The notes under the pieces: model-generated
The model's input: only the letters and a program-made list of their open reading frames with translations
Told to the model about the DNA's origin: nothing
The model's database searches: none
Shown here: positions 42,101-52,173 of the stretch, one piece after another
Numbering within the stretch: the first letter of the stretch is position 1
How the letters are laid out: every line of letters begins with the position of its first letter
Translations under genes and position numbers: made by a program
DNA from: Vibrio alfacsensis
GTDB lineage: Bacteria > Pseudomonadota > Gammaproteobacteria > Enterobacterales > Vibrionaceae
DNA length: 64,000 bases
Assembly: GCF_003544875.1 (NCBI RefSeq)
Contig: NZ_CP032093.1
Span: 434,001-498,000, forward strand
Reading direction: 5' to 3'

Positions 42101-42203
42101 CCACTTTTTAAATAATTTCAAAAGTGGTTGTTCGAGTGCTTTTGTCCAAGTGCTGCTACAAAGTTTGATTGGCGTTAAATTCCTTTTGAAATTTGTAACT
42201 TTT

Positions 42204-43289
42204 CTAGGTATCTACGAGCTTCCGCTTTTGGGTGTTTATTTGTGAGCGCCCAATAAACTTGATTTGGTTGTAAGAATTTAGATCGTTCATCGCGCGTTTT
42301 CGATCTGAACGGTTAAATGTGTTCAAAACACCACCAGTTCCACCATTGTATGCGGAAATCATGCTGTACTCTAACGAGGTTGGATGGCGAACATCTTTCA
42401 AATAACGATTTTGAGAATAAAAGTAAGCCGTCCCGGCATCAATATTGTTTTCTGGATTAAATAAATATTCTGGGCTTGGTTGTCCTGGTTTGTTTTTGAC
42501 CAGTTTAAACACATCTTTACCAGCGGTTGTTGGCACAACCTGCATCAGTCCATAAGCGTTAGCCCAACTTACCGCGTAAGGATTGAAACTACTTTCCGTT
42601 TTTATAATGGCGTAAATGAGATCTTCAGGAATGTCGTATTTTGTTGAAGCCCTACGAACAATATCTGAATATTGGTAGCTGCGTTGCGAGAAGTGGTCTT
42701 CGACCATGGGTATTTCAACGTAATACGCTTTTTTGAAATCGACATCTTTTGTTTTGACGTTATTCGCTATCAGGTAGTCAGCAAATCGATTTGCGCGCCA
42801 AGACCATTGGATCGGTTTTTTGTCTTGGTCTACAACTTGGTTGTAGAGAAATGGTTGCCCTTCCAACGTGATCTCTTTAGAAGAAAACAAATCAACATTT
42901 GCCGGATCGTCTGGCGTCAATAGGGTAGTAATAATGGCGTTTTTTAAATGTTTTTGCGGTTCTGTAGGGGAAACCGTTTCAATGGTTATCATCCCCTTTT
43001 GAAAATCCACTTCCGCTCGACTCAAGTAGTTATCAATGTACTTTACGTAATTACTTTTACCCGCCAACTTAACTTCACGTTGGCCCCAACGCTTTTCAAT
43101 ATTGCCGGAAAAACTGCGGATGAGTGCATCCAGAGCACCGGTGTCTTTTTCAAATTGTCCTGGCAGTTCCGCGAGGTTAGTGGCAAACCGATTCGTTGGT
43201 TCGTAGTCCACGTCGTAGATGTTTTCAATAAACTCACGACTGCAGCCTGCCATTAACACCGCGACTGCAATAAGGGCTAGTTTTTTCAT
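42204..43289 (-). CDS. mltC: Membrane-bound lytic murein transglycosylase C
   Basis: Outer-membrane lipoprotein that cleaves the glycan strands of peptidoglycan to 1,6-anhydro-muropeptides. 361 residues. Lipoprotein signal 'MKKLALIAVAVLMAGC' with the lipidated cysteine at 16. An N-terminal MltC-specific domain is followed by the SLT lysozyme-like domain with catalytic E232 in 'IIKTESSFNPYAVSW', then 'AYGLMQVVPTTAG' and 'MISAYNGG'. It is the third gene of the conserved mutY-yggX-mltC order. Confidence 0.96.
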   Translation of the reverse strand: MKKLALIAVAVLMAGCSREFIENIYDVDYEPTNRFATNLAELPGQFEKDTGALDALIRSFSGNIEKRWGQREVKLAGKSNYVKYIDNYLSRAEVDFQKGMITIETVSPTEPQKHLKNAIITTLLTPDDPANVDLFSSKEITLEGQPFLYNQVVDQDKKPIQWSWRANRFADYLIANNVKTKDVDFKKAYYVEIPMVEDHFSQRSYQYSDIVRRASTKYDIPEDLIYAIIKTESSFNPYAVSWANAYGLMQVVPTTAGKDVFKLVKNKPGQPSPEYLFNPENNIDAGTAYFYSQNRYLKDVRHPTSLEYSMISAYNGGTGGVLNTFNRSDRKRAMNDLNSYNQIKFIGRSQINTQKRKLVDT

Positions 43290-43370
43290 GATGATAGAAG
43301 TTTTGAGTTTGCATATAAAAATGACACCACAATTGGTGTTGTGATGTCATTGTTTTAAAACAAATTTATC

Positions 43371-43643
43371 TTATTCGCTTGGTGGCGTGTAACCTTCAAT
43401 ATGAACCTCTTTACCTTCAAAAAGGAAGTTCACCATTTCGGTTTCGATCAGTTTACGATGCTCTGGATCCATCATGTTGAGCTTTTTCTCGTTGATCAAC
43501 ATCGTTTGTTTGTGTTGCCACTGAGCCCACGCTTCTTTCGAAATATTGTCGAAAATACGTTTACCTAGTTCACCAGGGTAAAGTTGAAAGTCTAAACCTT
43601 CGCCTTCTTTTTTTAGTCGAGCACAAAAAACAGTGCGGCTCAT
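43371..43643 (-). CDS. yggX: Probable Fe(2+)-trafficking / oxidative damage protection protein YggX
   Basis: A 90-residue cytosolic protein that in Enterobacteria limits oxidative damage to iron-sulfur proteins. The start at ATG 43643 ('[13 protein letters not shown]') is preceded by AGGAG. Conserved C7 and the downstream '[15 protein letters not shown]' and '[15 protein letters not shown]' segments are characteristic. It lies 19 bp after mutY, whose product carries an Fe-S cluster, a common and functionally fitting pairing. Confidence 0.96.
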   Translation of the reverse strand: MSRTVFCARLKKEGEGLDFQLYPGELGKRIFDNISKEAWAQWQHKQTMLINEKKLNMMDPEHRKLIETEMVNFLFEGKEVHIEGYTPPSE

Positions 43644-43662
43644 AATGACTCCTTGCAATTAA

Positions 43663-44739
43663 TTAACGAAGTTCGTGCGGTAGTGCTTCCAGCAGTAGTT
43701 TTACTGGTGCAGCCAAACCGACTTCTTCAGGTTTAGATAAGTTATACCAAAGACCTTTGTTACCTTCCATTACCACATTGGGTTGCTTTGACAGGTCAAT
43801 CAAAATCGGAGTGATATCGAGATGATAATGACTGAAAGTATGACGGAATGTAATCAGTGTCTCTTGATGTTTAATATCGCAGGCTGGAATACCACGTTGT
43901 TCTATCAGCAATTCAATATCGCTTTCAACATCGATATGCTCGGTTTGCGGGAAACAAAACAACCCGCCCCAAATACCTGTTTGTGGTCTTTGTTCTAGCC
44001 ACACTTCATGGCCATTTTCATTTTCGTAATGAAGCATGACGAAACGAGTTTGCTTCACTGGCTTGTCTTTCTTCGGCTTCTTACCGGGATAATCAAGTAC
44101 ATTGCCTTGTTTCTTTGCTACACAAAGATCGCTGACCGGACACAATGTACATTTTGGTTTGCTGCGGGTACACATCATTGCGCCCATGTCCATCATGGCT
44201 TGATTGTATTTGTCGACATCGGTTTGTGGTGTATGCGCTTCTGCTATTTCCCACAGTTTATTTTCAACTTTCTTTTGTCCCGGCCAACCATCAACAGCAA
44301 AGCAGCGTGAGAGTGTTCGCTTTACATTCCCATCTAATATGGCATGAGGCTGTTTGTAGACCGATGACAAGACAGCAGCAGCGGTGGAACGGCCAATCCC
44401 CGGTAGAGCATTCATTTGCTCTAGGTCTAAGGGAAACTCACCATTGTATTTATGGGCAACCTCTCTTGCCGCTTTATGAAGGTTACGAGCACGCGCGTAA
44501 TAGCCCAAGCCAGTCCATAGGTGCAGCACTTCATCTTGCTCGGCATTGGCAAGATCGACCACGGTCGGGAAGCGCTGTAAAAAACGCTGGTAATATGGGA
44601 TCACGGTAGTGACTTGGGTTTGCTGAAGCATAATTTCAGACAACCAGACACTATAAGCGGTTTTGTTTTGTTGCCACGGAAGATCTTTTCTTCCATAAGC
44701 GTCATACCATTCTAAGATGGCGCGGGCGAAAGGTGTCAC
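43663..44739 (-). CDS. mutY: A/G-specific adenine DNA glycosylase MutY
   Basis: Removes adenine mispaired with 8-oxoguanine in base-excision repair. 358 residues. Catalytic E35 in 'SEIMLQQTQ', helix-hairpin-helix '[14 protein letters not shown]' (112-125), catalytic D136 in 'ILDGNVKR', and the [4Fe-4S] ligands C190-x6-C197-x2-C200-x5-C206 are all present. The C-terminal NUDIX-like domain (about 225-350) contacts the 8-oxoG strand. Divergent from trmB. Confidence 0.97.
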   Translation of the reverse strand: MTPFARAILEWYDAYGRKDLPWQQNKTAYSVWLSEIMLQQTQVTTVIPYYQRFLQRFPTVVDLANAEQDEVLHLWTGLGYYARARNLHKAAREVAHKYNGEFPLDLEQMNALPGIGRSTAAAVLSSVYKQPHAILDGNVKRTLSRCFAVDGWPGQKKVENKLWEIAEAHTPQTDVDKYNQAMMDMGAMMCTRSKPKCTLCPVSDLCVAKKQGNVLDYPGKKPKKDKPVKQTRFVMLHYENENGHEVWLEQRPQTGIWGGLFCFPQTEHIDVESDIELLIEQRGIPACDIKHQETLITFRHTFSHYHLDITPILIDLSKQPNVVMEGNKGLWYNLSKPEEVGLAAPVKLLLEALPHELR

Positions 44740-44942
44740 GACTTGCTCTGTATTCTATTATTGGTTAGGAACAAAATTGCACCACAGATCGTGGTGTAAG
44801 TACAACAGATAAACTGTGGGGATATTTTATCTGATTTGATGGCTTTTGGATTGCCATAGTCTGATCGCTAAACAAATACTTGCACCCAAGAGAATTCTTT
44901 GGATAATCCCCGCTTTGATTAATCAATGTGCAGGCACAACCA

Positions 44943-45662
44943 ATGACTGAAGTAACCACTAACGAATACAATGAAGACGGAAAAATGATCCGTAAAATAC
45001 GCAGTTTCGTGCGTCGCGAGGGCCGCCTAACGAAAGGTCAAGAAAATGCGATGAACGAATGCTGGCCGACTATGGGCATTGATTACAAAACTGAACTTCT
45101 TGTTTGGAAAGAAGTGTTTGGCAATGATAATCCCGTTGTTTTGGAGATCGGTTTTGGTATGGGCGCTTCATTGGTTGAAATGGCAAAGAACGCACCTGAG
45201 AAAAACTTTATTGGTATTGAAGTACATAGCCCAGGTGTTGGCGCTTGTCTTGCGGATGCACGCGAAGCGGGTTTAACTAACCTACGTGTTATGTGTCACG
45301 ATGCCGTTGAAGTGTTTGAGCATATGATCCCAAATGATAGCCTATCAACATTGCAATTGTTCTTCCCTGACCCATGGCACAAGAAACGTCACCACAAGCG
45401 TCGCATCGTGCAACTAGAGTTCGCGGAAATGGTTCGTCAAAAGCTTATCCCTAACGAGGGTATTTTCCATATGGCGACAGACTGGGAAAACTATGCTGAG
45501 CATATGATTGAAATCATGAACCAAGCTCCAGGCTTTGAAAATGTGGCAGAAAACGGTGATTTCATCCCTCGTCCTGATGAACGCCCTCTCACTAAATTTG
45601 AAGCGCGTGGCCATCGTCTAGGTCACGGTGTATGGGATATTAAATTCAAGCGTACTGCATAA
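44943..45662 (+). CDS. trmB: tRNA (guanine-N7)-methyltransferase TrmB
   Basis: Methylates G46 in the tRNA variable loop using SAM. 239 residues from ATG 44943 ('[14 protein letters not shown]'); an in-frame GTG at 44928 is less likely. The SAM-binding motif is '[16 protein letters not shown]', followed by '[15 protein letters not shown]'. The catalytic/tRNA-binding stretch is '[18 protein letters not shown]', a TrmB hallmark. Divergent from mutY, 204 bp apart, and followed by another methyltransferase gene. Confidence 0.96.
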   Translation: MTEVTTNEYNEDGKMIRKIRSFVRREGRLTKGQENAMNECWPTMGIDYKTELLVWKEVFGNDNPVVLEIGFGMGASLVEMAKNAPEKNFIGIEVHSPGVGACLADAREAGLTNLRVMCHDAVEVFEHMIPNDSLSTLQLFFPDPWHKKRHHKRRIVQLEFAEMVRQKLIPNEGIFHMATDWENYAEHMIEIMNQAPGFENVAENGDFIPRPDERPLTKFEARGHRLGHGVWDIKFKRTA

Positions 45663-45680
45663 CGTTTAAGGAGCTTATCG

Positions 45681-46709
45681 ATGTACCGTTACGCGATATT
45701 AGCGAATCCGGGTCATAACCGAATTTACTTTGATAGCGCAATGAGCATTGCATGTTCAGAACTCAAAGCAATACTGGATTCTGAGGGTGTCGACGTCACT
45801 GAAATTGGCAGCCAAGAGGTAGGTCTACCTGCTGCGCTCGTATTCTCTTGCGAAAATAAACTGAGTGAAATGCAGTCTTGTAAGATTGCAGCATCCTCCA
45901 TTTATTATGCGTTGTTTGAAGTGCGTAAAGATGGCTTGCTGCGTCCAATACAAGCGCCTGCATTCAATACTTTTCCTGAGAGTATGAGCCAGATCTTGCG
46001 TTACACCGGAAAAACAAATGAGCAGTTTACGCGTTTGATGGTGAACCTAGGCGTAAGTGCTGCCAACACGAGCAGTGCGCAATTAACGCTGATGGATCCT
46101 ATGTGTGGTAAAGGTACAACACTGTTTGAAGGTTTGATCCACGGTTTGAATGTTGTGGGTGTTGAGATCAACCAGAAATGGGTTCAAGAGATCCAAACTT
46201 TCATCGTTAAGTTCATGAAGAACGGTCGCTTTAAGCACAAAGTGAGCAAAGAAAAGCGTACTTCTGGCGGTAAAAAAGTGGCAGATGGCTTCGTGGTTGA
46301 GGCAGCAGCAGACAAAAACGATTACAACAAAGGTAATCTTCAAACAATGAAGCTGTACTCGGCAGATACGCGTATTGCAGATCAAGTTGTGAAGAAAAAC
46401 TCGGTAGATGTGATGGTGTCTGACTTACCTTACGGGGTGCAGCACGGCAGCAAAAATGCTAAAGACAGCAAACTGAATCGCAGTCCTCTTGAGCTTCTAA
46501 AAGAGGCTCTGCCTGCATGGAAAGTGGTACTGAAAAAGCAAGGTTCAGTGGTGTTGTCTTTCAATGAGTTTACGTTGAAGTGGAAAGACGTCGCCGCTCT
46601 ATTTGAAGAGCAAGGGTGGAAGGTACTTTCCGAAGCGCCTTACATCGGTTATCTTCACCGTGTTGACCAGTCGATTAACCGCAATATCATTGTGGCCGTA
46701 AAACCATAA
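45681..46709 (+). CDS. SAM-dependent RNA methyltransferase-like protein
   Basis: 342 residues. The N-terminal region (1-110) is a nucleic-acid-binding-like domain. The Rossmann methyltransferase core has motif I 'LMDPMCGKGTTLFEG' and motif IV 'SDLPYG', the (D/N)-x-P-Y type used for amino-group methylation on bases, as in Trm11/THUMP-related enzymes. A basic insertion 'KHKVSKEKRTSGGKK' near residue 180 may contact RNA. It starts 18 bp after trmB, so the two are probably co-transcribed. Target base is unknown. Confidence 0.85.
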   Translation: MYRYAILANPGHNRIYFDSAMSIACSELKAILDSEGVDVTEIGSQEVGLPAALVFSCENKLSEMQSCKIAASSIYYALFEVRKDGLLRPIQAPAFNTFPESMSQILRYTGKTNEQFTRLMVNLGVSAANTSSAQLTLMDPMCGKGTTLFEGLIHGLNVVGVEINQKWVQEIQTFIVKFMKNGRFKHKVSKEKRTSGGKKVADGFVVEAAADKNDYNKGNLQTMKLYSADTRIADQVVKKNSVDVMVSDLPYGVQHGSKNAKDSKLNRSPLELLKEALPAWKVVLKKQGSVVLSFNEFTLKWKDVAALFEEQGWKVLSEAPYIGYLHRVDQSINRNIIVAVKP

Positions 46710-46734
46710 TCGACGAAGTAAAACAAACTCTATG

Positions 46735-46766
46735 GAAAAGCCAACGTCTGCGTTGGCTTTTTTTAC
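46735..46766 (+). terminator. Terminator after the methyltransferase pair
   Basis: Stem AAAGCCAACG/CGTTGGCTTT, loop TCTG, then TTTTT. Confidence 0.85.
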
Positions 46767-46810
46767 CTCTGAGTTCTGGCATTTGGGTTCTTGTGACAAG
46801 AAGGTAGAAA

Positions 46811-47731
46811 ATGAAACCTACAGCGCAAATTTTGACGGACATTCTAGCGGAAGTTCGCCCTTTGATAGGCCAAGGAAAGGTTGCCGATTACATTCCTGCA
46901 TTGGCAAAGGTACCGCACACCAAGCTTGGTATCGCGGTGTACACTAATGAGGGTGAAGTGATTCAAGCTGGGGATTCACAAGAACCGTTTTCAATTCAAT
47001 CAATCTCAAAAGCATTGAGCCTGACACTTGCTATGTGTTTATACAAGCAGGAAGAGATTTGGGCTCGAGTAGGCAAGGAACCGTCCGGTCAAGCATTTAA
47101 CTCGATGATCCAGTTAGAGATGGAGCAGGGTATTCCACGTAACCCATTCATCAATGCCGGTGCTATTGTGGTCGCTGATTTACTTCAAAGCCGCCTATCA
47201 GCACCGCGTCAGCGCTTACTTGAGTTTGCTCGCCAATTGTCAGGTGATACCCATATTGTCTATGACAAAGTCGTTGCGGCTTCTGAAATGATGCACGGTG
47301 ACCGTAACGCGGCGATTGCTTACCTGATGCGCTCGTTTGGTAACTTCGAAAATGAGGTGATCCCGGTATTGCAAAATTACTTTCATGCCTGCGCACTGAA
47401 GATGAGCTGCGTGGATTTAGCTAAGACGTTTAGTTACCTAGCTAATAAGGGCACGTCTGTTCAAACGGGTAAGTCAGTGGTGACGACAATGCAAACGAAA
47501 CAGCTCAACGCGCTGCTTGCCACATGTGGTTTGTATGATGGTGCTGGTGAGTTTGCGTATCGTGTTGGGATGCCGGGTAAATCAGGCGTGGGCGGCGGTA
47601 TTATCGCTGTTGTACCGGGGGAGATGACAATAGCGGTTTGGTCACCAGAACTTGATGCATCAGGTAACTCTCTGGCGGGCACGAAAGCGCTTGAATTACT
47701 TTCAGAACGTATTGGCCGTTCGATTTTTTAA
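46811..47731 (+). CDS. glsA: Glutaminase A
   Basis: Serine-dependent beta-lactamase-fold glutaminase converting glutamine to glutamate and ammonia. 306 residues, the usual length of the bacterial enzyme. Catalytic S64-x-x-K67 in '[11 protein letters not shown]', 'NPFINAGAI' substrate loop, and the late 'GKSGVGGGI' segment are visible. Own transcription unit: terminators on both sides. Confidence 0.96.
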   Translation: MKPTAQILTDILAEVRPLIGQGKVADYIPALAKVPHTKLGIAVYTNEGEVIQAGDSQEPFSIQSISKALSLTLAMCLYKQEEIWARVGKEPSGQAFNSMIQLEMEQGIPRNPFINAGAIVVADLLQSRLSAPRQRLLEFARQLSGDTHIVYDKVVAASEMMHGDRNAAIAYLMRSFGNFENEVIPVLQNYFHACALKMSCVDLAKTFSYLANKGTSVQTGKSVVTTMQTKQLNALLATCGLYDGAGEFAYRVGMPGKSGVGGGIIAVVPGEMTIAVWSPELDASGNSLAGTKALELLSERIGRSIF

Positions 47732-47779
47732 GCCCCTCCTCAAGCAATACCCTTGTAATTTGATGAGATAAGAATATGA

Positions 47780-47804
47780 AAATGCCTCTCAAGTGAGAGG
47801 CATT
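47780..47804 (+). terminator. Bidirectional terminator between glsA and hemW
   Basis: Stem AATGCCTCTC/GAGAGGCATT with loop AAGT and short T-runs on both strands. Confidence 0.75.
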
Positions 47805-47853
47805 GTTTAGATTAATTATTATATTTTAAAACTAATAACCCAAGTCAAAGCCC

Positions 47854-49026
47854 TTAGTCTTCTTCGGCCATAAAGGCTTCAAGCAAGTCATTGAGGAAGA
47901 GTTTGCCTTTTTCGGTTATTTGCCAGTGGGTCTCTGTTTCACTTAGATAACCCATCTCAAGCGCCCAATCGATAGTCTCTTGAATTGAGCTCAACGGCAG
48001 ACCTGTCGTATCGATGTAGTCTTGTTTCGGGCACGCTTCCATTAAGCGGAAACGGTTCATAAAGAACTCAAACGGACGATCTTCATCAGCCACAAGCTGT
48101 TCACTATCCAGATACGGCTTCACCATGTTTTGGTATGCCATCAGATAGCCACGTGGGTGTTTGATCTTAGTGGTGCGCACGATACGGCCATCAGTAAAAC
48201 TCAGCTTGCCGTGTGAGCCACAGCCAATGCCAAGGTAATCACCAAAGCGCCAGTAGTTCAGATTGTGTTGACACTGATAACCCGGCTTGCTGTAACCAGA
48301 AATCTCGTATTGAACGTAACCCGCTGTTGCTAGTTTCTCATGCCCTTGCTCAAAGATATCCCATAAGTCATCGTCATCCGGAAGTGTCGGTGGCTTGTAG
48401 TAGAACATGGTATTAGGCTCAATGGTTAGCTGATACCAAGACAAGTGCGGTGGCGCTAACTCAATCGCTTTGTCTAAGTCTGCCAAGGCTTGCTCGATGG
48501 TTTGATCCGGTAGACCATGCATAAGATCAAGGTTAAAGCTATTCAAGCCGATTTGGTGCGCCAGCTTAGCGGCATTGACGGCTTCTTCTTGACCGTGAAT
48601 ACGCCCCAAACGCTCAAGCTTCTGTTGCTCAAAGCTTTGCACGCCGATAGAGATGCGAGTTACGCCAGCCTTGCGGTAGCCAACAAAACGCTCTGCTTCG
48701 ATGGTGCCTGGGTTGGCTTCCATGGTGATTTCAATGTCAGGCTTGAACGGAATACGCGCTTTAATGCCTTTGAGTAGTCGCTCGATGCCCTCTGCCGAAA
48801 TCAAGCTCGGCGTACCACCACCAATGAAGATTGAATGCAGTGGACGTGGCGCATCGTTTAGACGGTATTTCTCGATGTCGGTATCCAGATCTTCGAGAAG
48901 GGCATGGATGTACTCGTCTTCAGGGATTTCAGCTTTAAGGGCATGAGAGTTGAAATCACAATATGGGCACTTTTGCACACACCATGGGATATGGACATAT
49001 AGGCTCAGTGCTGGTGGCGTTAGCAT
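47854..49026 (-). CDS. hemW: Radical SAM heme chaperone HemW
   Basis: 390 residues. The radical-SAM cluster motif C16-x3-C20-x2-C23 is in 'HIPWCVQKCPYCDFNSH', and 'FIGGGTPSLISAEGI' and 'ANPGTIEAERF' follow. The C-terminal winged HemN-like domain carries 'YEISGYSKPGYQCQHNLNYW'. The length and the missing extra N-terminal cysteine of coproporphyrinogen dehydrogenase favour HemW (heme delivery) over HemN. Last gene of a rdgB-hemW unit downstream of yggU. Confidence 0.94.
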   Translation of the reverse strand: MLTPPALSLYVHIPWCVQKCPYCDFNSHALKAEIPEDEYIHALLEDLDTDIEKYRLNDAPRPLHSIFIGGGTPSLISAEGIERLLKGIKARIPFKPDIEITMEANPGTIEAERFVGYRKAGVTRISIGVQSFEQQKLERLGRIHGQEEAVNAAKLAHQIGLNSFNLDLMHGLPDQTIEQALADLDKAIELAPPHLSWYQLTIEPNTMFYYKPPTLPDDDDLWDIFEQGHEKLATAGYVQYEISGYSKPGYQCQHNLNYWRFGDYLGIGCGSHGKLSFTDGRIVRTTKIKHPRGYLMAYQNMVKPYLDSEQLVADEDRPFEFFMNRFRLMEACPKQDYIDTTGLPLSSIQETIDWALEMGYLSETETHWQITEKGKLFLNDLLEAFMAEED

Positions 49027-49074
49027 GGTTAATTTCGCTCTTTATTACTGAGAAACATATTACGGAGATACATG

Positions 49075-49677
49075 TTACTGAGAAACGTGCTCAGACAATT
49101 GAGCGAATAGAGATTTCAATGCTTTACCTCGATGAGAAAGTTGTTTCTTACGAGTTGGCTCAAGCTCTGCTGATGCGCAGTTATCTTCTGGTACGAAGAA
49201 AATAGGATCATAGCCAAAGCCGTTTTCACCATGTGCTTCAGTTAGAATACGACCTTCCCACTTGCCGTGACAAACGATAGGGGTTGGATCGTTTTCATGA
49301 CGCATCAAAACCAACACGCAGTGGAAACGAGCGGTACGTTCGGCTTCCGGCACGCCATCCATTGCTTTAAGCAGTTTCTCTAGGTTCTCTTGGTCAGAGG
49401 CTTTTTCGCCTGCGTAGCGCGCAGAGTAAATACCTGGCGCACCTTTTAAGTAATCCACTTCTAAGCCGGAGTCATCTGCAATCGCAGGGAGGCCCGTTTC
49501 TTGTGCTGCATGGCGAGCTTTGATGATCGCGTTTTCGATGAATGTCGTGCCAGTTTCTGCTACTTCAGATACGTTGAATTCACTTTGCGCTAATACTTCG
49601 AAACCGAAGTCAGACAGTAGATCTGCCATCTCACGCACTTTGCCTTGATTGCCTGTTGCTAGCACTATTTTTTTCAT
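49075..49677 (-). CDS. rdgB: dITP/XTP pyrophosphatase (HAM1)
   Basis: House-cleaning nucleotide hydrolase removing dITP and XTP from the pool. 200 residues from ATG 49677 ('[13 protein letters not shown]'); another ATG two codons upstream is possible. Signature '[12 protein letters not shown]' at the start, '[11 protein letters not shown]' (metal and catalytic Asp), '[10 protein letters not shown]' and 'GFGYDPIFF' complete the HAM1 fold, ending 'LSHRGKAL'. Upstream of hemW, same strand. Confidence 0.96.
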   Translation of the reverse strand: MKKIVLATGNQGKVREMADLLSDFGFEVLAQSEFNVSEVAETGTTFIENAIIKARHAAQETGLPAIADDSGLEVDYLKGAPGIYSARYAGEKASDQENLEKLLKAMDGVPEAERTARFHCVLVLMRHENDPTPIVCHGKWEGRILTEAHGENGFGYDPIFFVPEDNCASAELEPTRKKQLSHRGKALKSLFAQLSEHVSQ

Positions 49678-49767
49678 GATCATCTCGTTTTGTAGCAAAA
49701 AGAAGAGTTTGATGCTCTTCAGAGTCTATGTTTATCCTAGTCTAAAAGTGAATGAGGCGATTTCTAA

Positions 49768-50202
49768 TCAATCATTCTTCGACATAGAATTTTGGGTAAA
49801 TTTAAGCTTACCTGAACCTTTGTTTCCAGCTTTAATATCAATATCAAAAGTAAAGGTTTCTTCGTTACTGATGTTTAACTCAGAAAGGTAGTAAATCGCC
49901 TCTCCTTCTTTCACTTCACGGAATGTGAGCTTTTGTGTTTGACCAATTAAGTTTTTTGCTTGGCCGCTGATCATCGCACTAACCGCAGGTTTACCGAGTG
50001 ACGCCCTGTCTAATACGCTGATGTTTATCACTGCATTGTAGCCATTACGCTTGATATCGTAGCTACGTGCGATTTTAGGCGTTAGAAAGGTTGAGTTAAA
50101 CGCAATGTAGTGTACTTCGATGTCTTTCATTGTTTTGAACTGACCAGCAATGCTTGGTAAAGACACAAGACTGATCAGTAGGGCAGTTATCCATTTACTC
50201 AT
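49768..50202 (-). CDS. DUF4426 periplasmic protein
   Basis: A 144-residue protein with a cleavable signal peptide ('KWITALLISLVSLPSIAG', cleavage near residue 20) and a mature all-beta domain, 'KDIEVHYIAFNSTFLTP' and 'YNAVINISVLD', that matches the DUF4426 family of small periplasmic proteins. Function is unknown; its position among yggU, rdgB and hemW is conserved in related bacteria. Downstream of a terminator that overlaps yggU. Confidence 0.85.
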   Translation of the reverse strand: MSKWITALLISLVSLPSIAGQFKTMKDIEVHYIAFNSTFLTPKIARSYDIKRNGYNAVINISVLDRASLGKPAVSAMISGQAKNLIGQTQKLTFREVKEGEAIYYLSELNISNEETFTFDIDIKAGNKGSGKLKFTQNSMSKND

Positions 50203-50256
50203 TGTTTCTTCCTTAAATCGATATCCGTTGTTAGTTTGATACGAATTTTCGTAAAT

Positions 50257-50280
50257 AAAAAGCCATCATATGATGGCTTT
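50257..50280 (-). terminator. Terminator overlapping the yggU stop region
   Basis: Stem AAAGCCATCA/TGATGGCTTT with T-run on the minus strand. The yggU stop codon lies inside the hairpin; the next gene probably uses its own promoter or read-through. Confidence 0.7.
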
Positions 50281-50556
50281 AATCTCGGTGGGTATTTGTC
50301 CTGGGGATTCTATTCGAATTTGCTTGTGACGCCCCAGTTCACCTTTCTCTATGTGAACCAAGCCTTTAGCAACTTTGAACTGCTTGGCTAGAAACTTGGT
50401 CAAGTGAGCGTTTGCTTTCCCGTCGACAGGCGGAGCAGTGATGGCAACTTTTAGCTCTTCACCATGCAAACCGACGATCTTATCTCGGCTTGCTTTCGGT
50501 TGAATGTAGAGCTTGAGTATGACATCTTCACCATCATGCCAGACAGCCGCTGTCAT
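50266..50556 (-). CDS. yggU: DUF167 family protein YggU
   Basis: A 96-residue protein of the conserved YggU/DUF167 family with an alpha-beta fold; function unknown. '[18 protein letters not shown]' and '[19 protein letters not shown]' are the characteristic segments. Its ATG overlaps the last base of the yggT stop (TAATG), so the two are translationally coupled. Confidence 0.93.
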   Translation of the reverse strand: MTAAVWHDGEDVILKLYIQPKASRDKIVGLHGEELKVAITAPPVDGKANAHLTKFLAKQFKVAKGLVHIEKGELGRHKQIRIESPGQIPTEIKAII

Positions 50557-51113
50557 TATAATTGGTACCAGATAGGACCAATGATATCACCCATTAAGAA
50601 GTTGGCGAATTGCAACACGATGAAAAGCACTAGCACGCTTAGGTCAAAGCCACCCATAGCTGGAATGATGCGACGTATCGGCGCAAGCATTGGCTCAGTC
50701 AGTTGATGGAATACATACTCAATAGGGCTGCGGCCTTGGCTTACCCAGCTCAGAATTGCGCGGATCAATAGTACCCAGAATAACAAGCCACCTGCGGCTT
50801 TAAGCAGTGATAACAAACCTAAAAATAAGAAGTCGGCACTAAAAGAGACCGAACCATTGGATGCGATAAGGATCAGTGCGACGAATTTTAGTACACATAA
50901 AACATAAGCAAACAGTACGGTTGCTAAGTCAATTCCGCCTACTGATGGAATCACTCTGCGCAGTGGAGCCACAACGGGTTGCGTCGCCTTAACAATGAAT
51001 TGCGAGAACGGGTTGTAAAAGTCTGCTCGTGCAGCTTGTAACCAAATACGCAAGATAACGACCATAATATAAAGGTCGAATAGGGTTGAGATGAGAAAAC
51101 TCATTGAATTCAT
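50556..51113 (-). CDS. yggT: YggT family membrane protein
   Basis: 185 residues made of two YGGT repeats. Each has a helix, a 'P.. PV.APLRR(V/I)IP' motif and a second helix: '[20 protein letters not shown]' and '[20 protein letters not shown]', giving four membrane helices. Family members are linked to osmotic and cell-envelope functions and to septal factors in other bacteria. Between proC and yggU on the same strand. Confidence 0.94.
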   Translation of the reverse strand: MNSMSFLISTLFDLYIMVVILRIWLQAARADFYNPFSQFIVKATQPVVAPLRRVIPSVGGIDLATVLFAYVLCVLKFVALILIASNGSVSFSADFLFLGLLSLLKAAGGLLFWVLLIRAILSWVSQGRSPIEYVFHQLTEPMLAPIRRIIPAMGGFDLSVLVLFIVLQFANFLMGDIIGPIWYQL

Positions 51114-51165
51114 AAGATACCCTTAACAGTAATGAACGACAGGTCTCATTTTGTCGCACAGTTAA

Positions 51166-51984
51166 TTAAAACAGTTTTTCCATTTCTTCAGCACGAACAA
51201 TCGCTGCTTGCATGGCTTTAGCCACAATATCAGACAGTTGATGTTCGTTGAATGTACGTAAGGCTTCTGCGGTTGTTCCACCTTTGGATGTTACGTTTTC
51301 GCGCAGTGTAGACAGCTCAGTATTTGGGTTCTCTACGACCATCGTTGCCGCCCCAAGAGCAGATTGTTGCACAAGCATACGAGCGGTGTCTTTATCAAAC
51401 CCTTGAGCCATTGCTTCTGCTTGCATTGCTTCCATAAATAGGAAGAAATAAGCAGGCGCGCTGCCCGCTGCAGCAATCACGTTGTTGATGCCAGATTCTT
51501 GTTCAACCCAACATACTTTCCCAACCGCTTGCATTAATGTGGCGGCAAATGCTTTATCTTGTTCTTGCACATGTTCAGGTGCATACAGACCACTCATGCC
51601 CAAACCAAGTTGCGATGGTGTGTTTGGCATCACGCGAACCAAGTTGAGCTTAGTCGCTAGCATGTCATCTAAACGTGAACAGCTGATGCCAGCCGCAATA
51701 GAGATAACCAGTTTATTGCTGAAGTTGACAGATTGCAGTGGTTTACACACTTCTTCCATCATTTGAGGCTTCACAGACAATACCACAACATCCGCATCTT
51801 CTGCGGCTGCGATGTTATCGCTGGTGGTTCGGATACCAAAATCTTGCTCAAGAGGTTGGCGACGCGTCTCTGATGGGGCAGTTGCAACGACGTTTTGGGC
51901 TGGATAGCCATCCGCTACTAGACCTGAAACAATCGCTCTTACCATATTGCCCGCGCCAATAAAGGCAATCTTTTTATGTTCCAT
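51166..51984 (-). CDS. proC: Pyrroline-5-carboxylate reductase
   Basis: Last step of proline synthesis, reducing pyrroline-5-carboxylate with NAD(P)H. 272 residues from ATG 51984 ('MEHKKIAFIGAGNM'), with the Rossmann 'GAGNM' at the N-terminus. 'VMPNTPSQLGLGMSGL' and the C-terminal 'LRENVTSKGGTTAEALRTF' are the ProC signature. An in-frame upstream GTG/ATG extension to 52092 lacks family similarity. Member of the yggS-proC-yggT-yggU series. Confidence 0.96.
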   Translation of the reverse strand: MEHKKIAFIGAGNMVRAIVSGLVADGYPAQNVVATAPSETRRQPLEQDFGIRTTSDNIAAAEDADVVVLSVKPQMMEEVCKPLQSVNFSNKLVISIAAGISCSRLDDMLATKLNLVRVMPNTPSQLGLGMSGLYAPEHVQEQDKAFAATLMQAVGKVCWVEQESGINNVIAAAGSAPAYFFLFMEAMQAEAMAQGFDKDTARMLVQQSALGAATMVVENPNTELSTLRENVTSKGGTTAEALRTFNEHQLSDIVAKAMQAAIVRAEEMEKLF

Positions 51985-52173
51985 ATGTCTGATTTCCAAA
52001 TATAAGTGCTTACAGTTTGTTGTGCGCACAGGTGTATAATGACGCCCGTTCCACCTTACTTCTCTAAGAGCAGTAAGGTATTGCGTCACCATGTTTGACG
52101 ATGGGGCGCTGTTATTACGTAGTGCTGTTATTGCTTTATTTAACTTTTGCTTTTTAACTATGGCTTTATTTAA

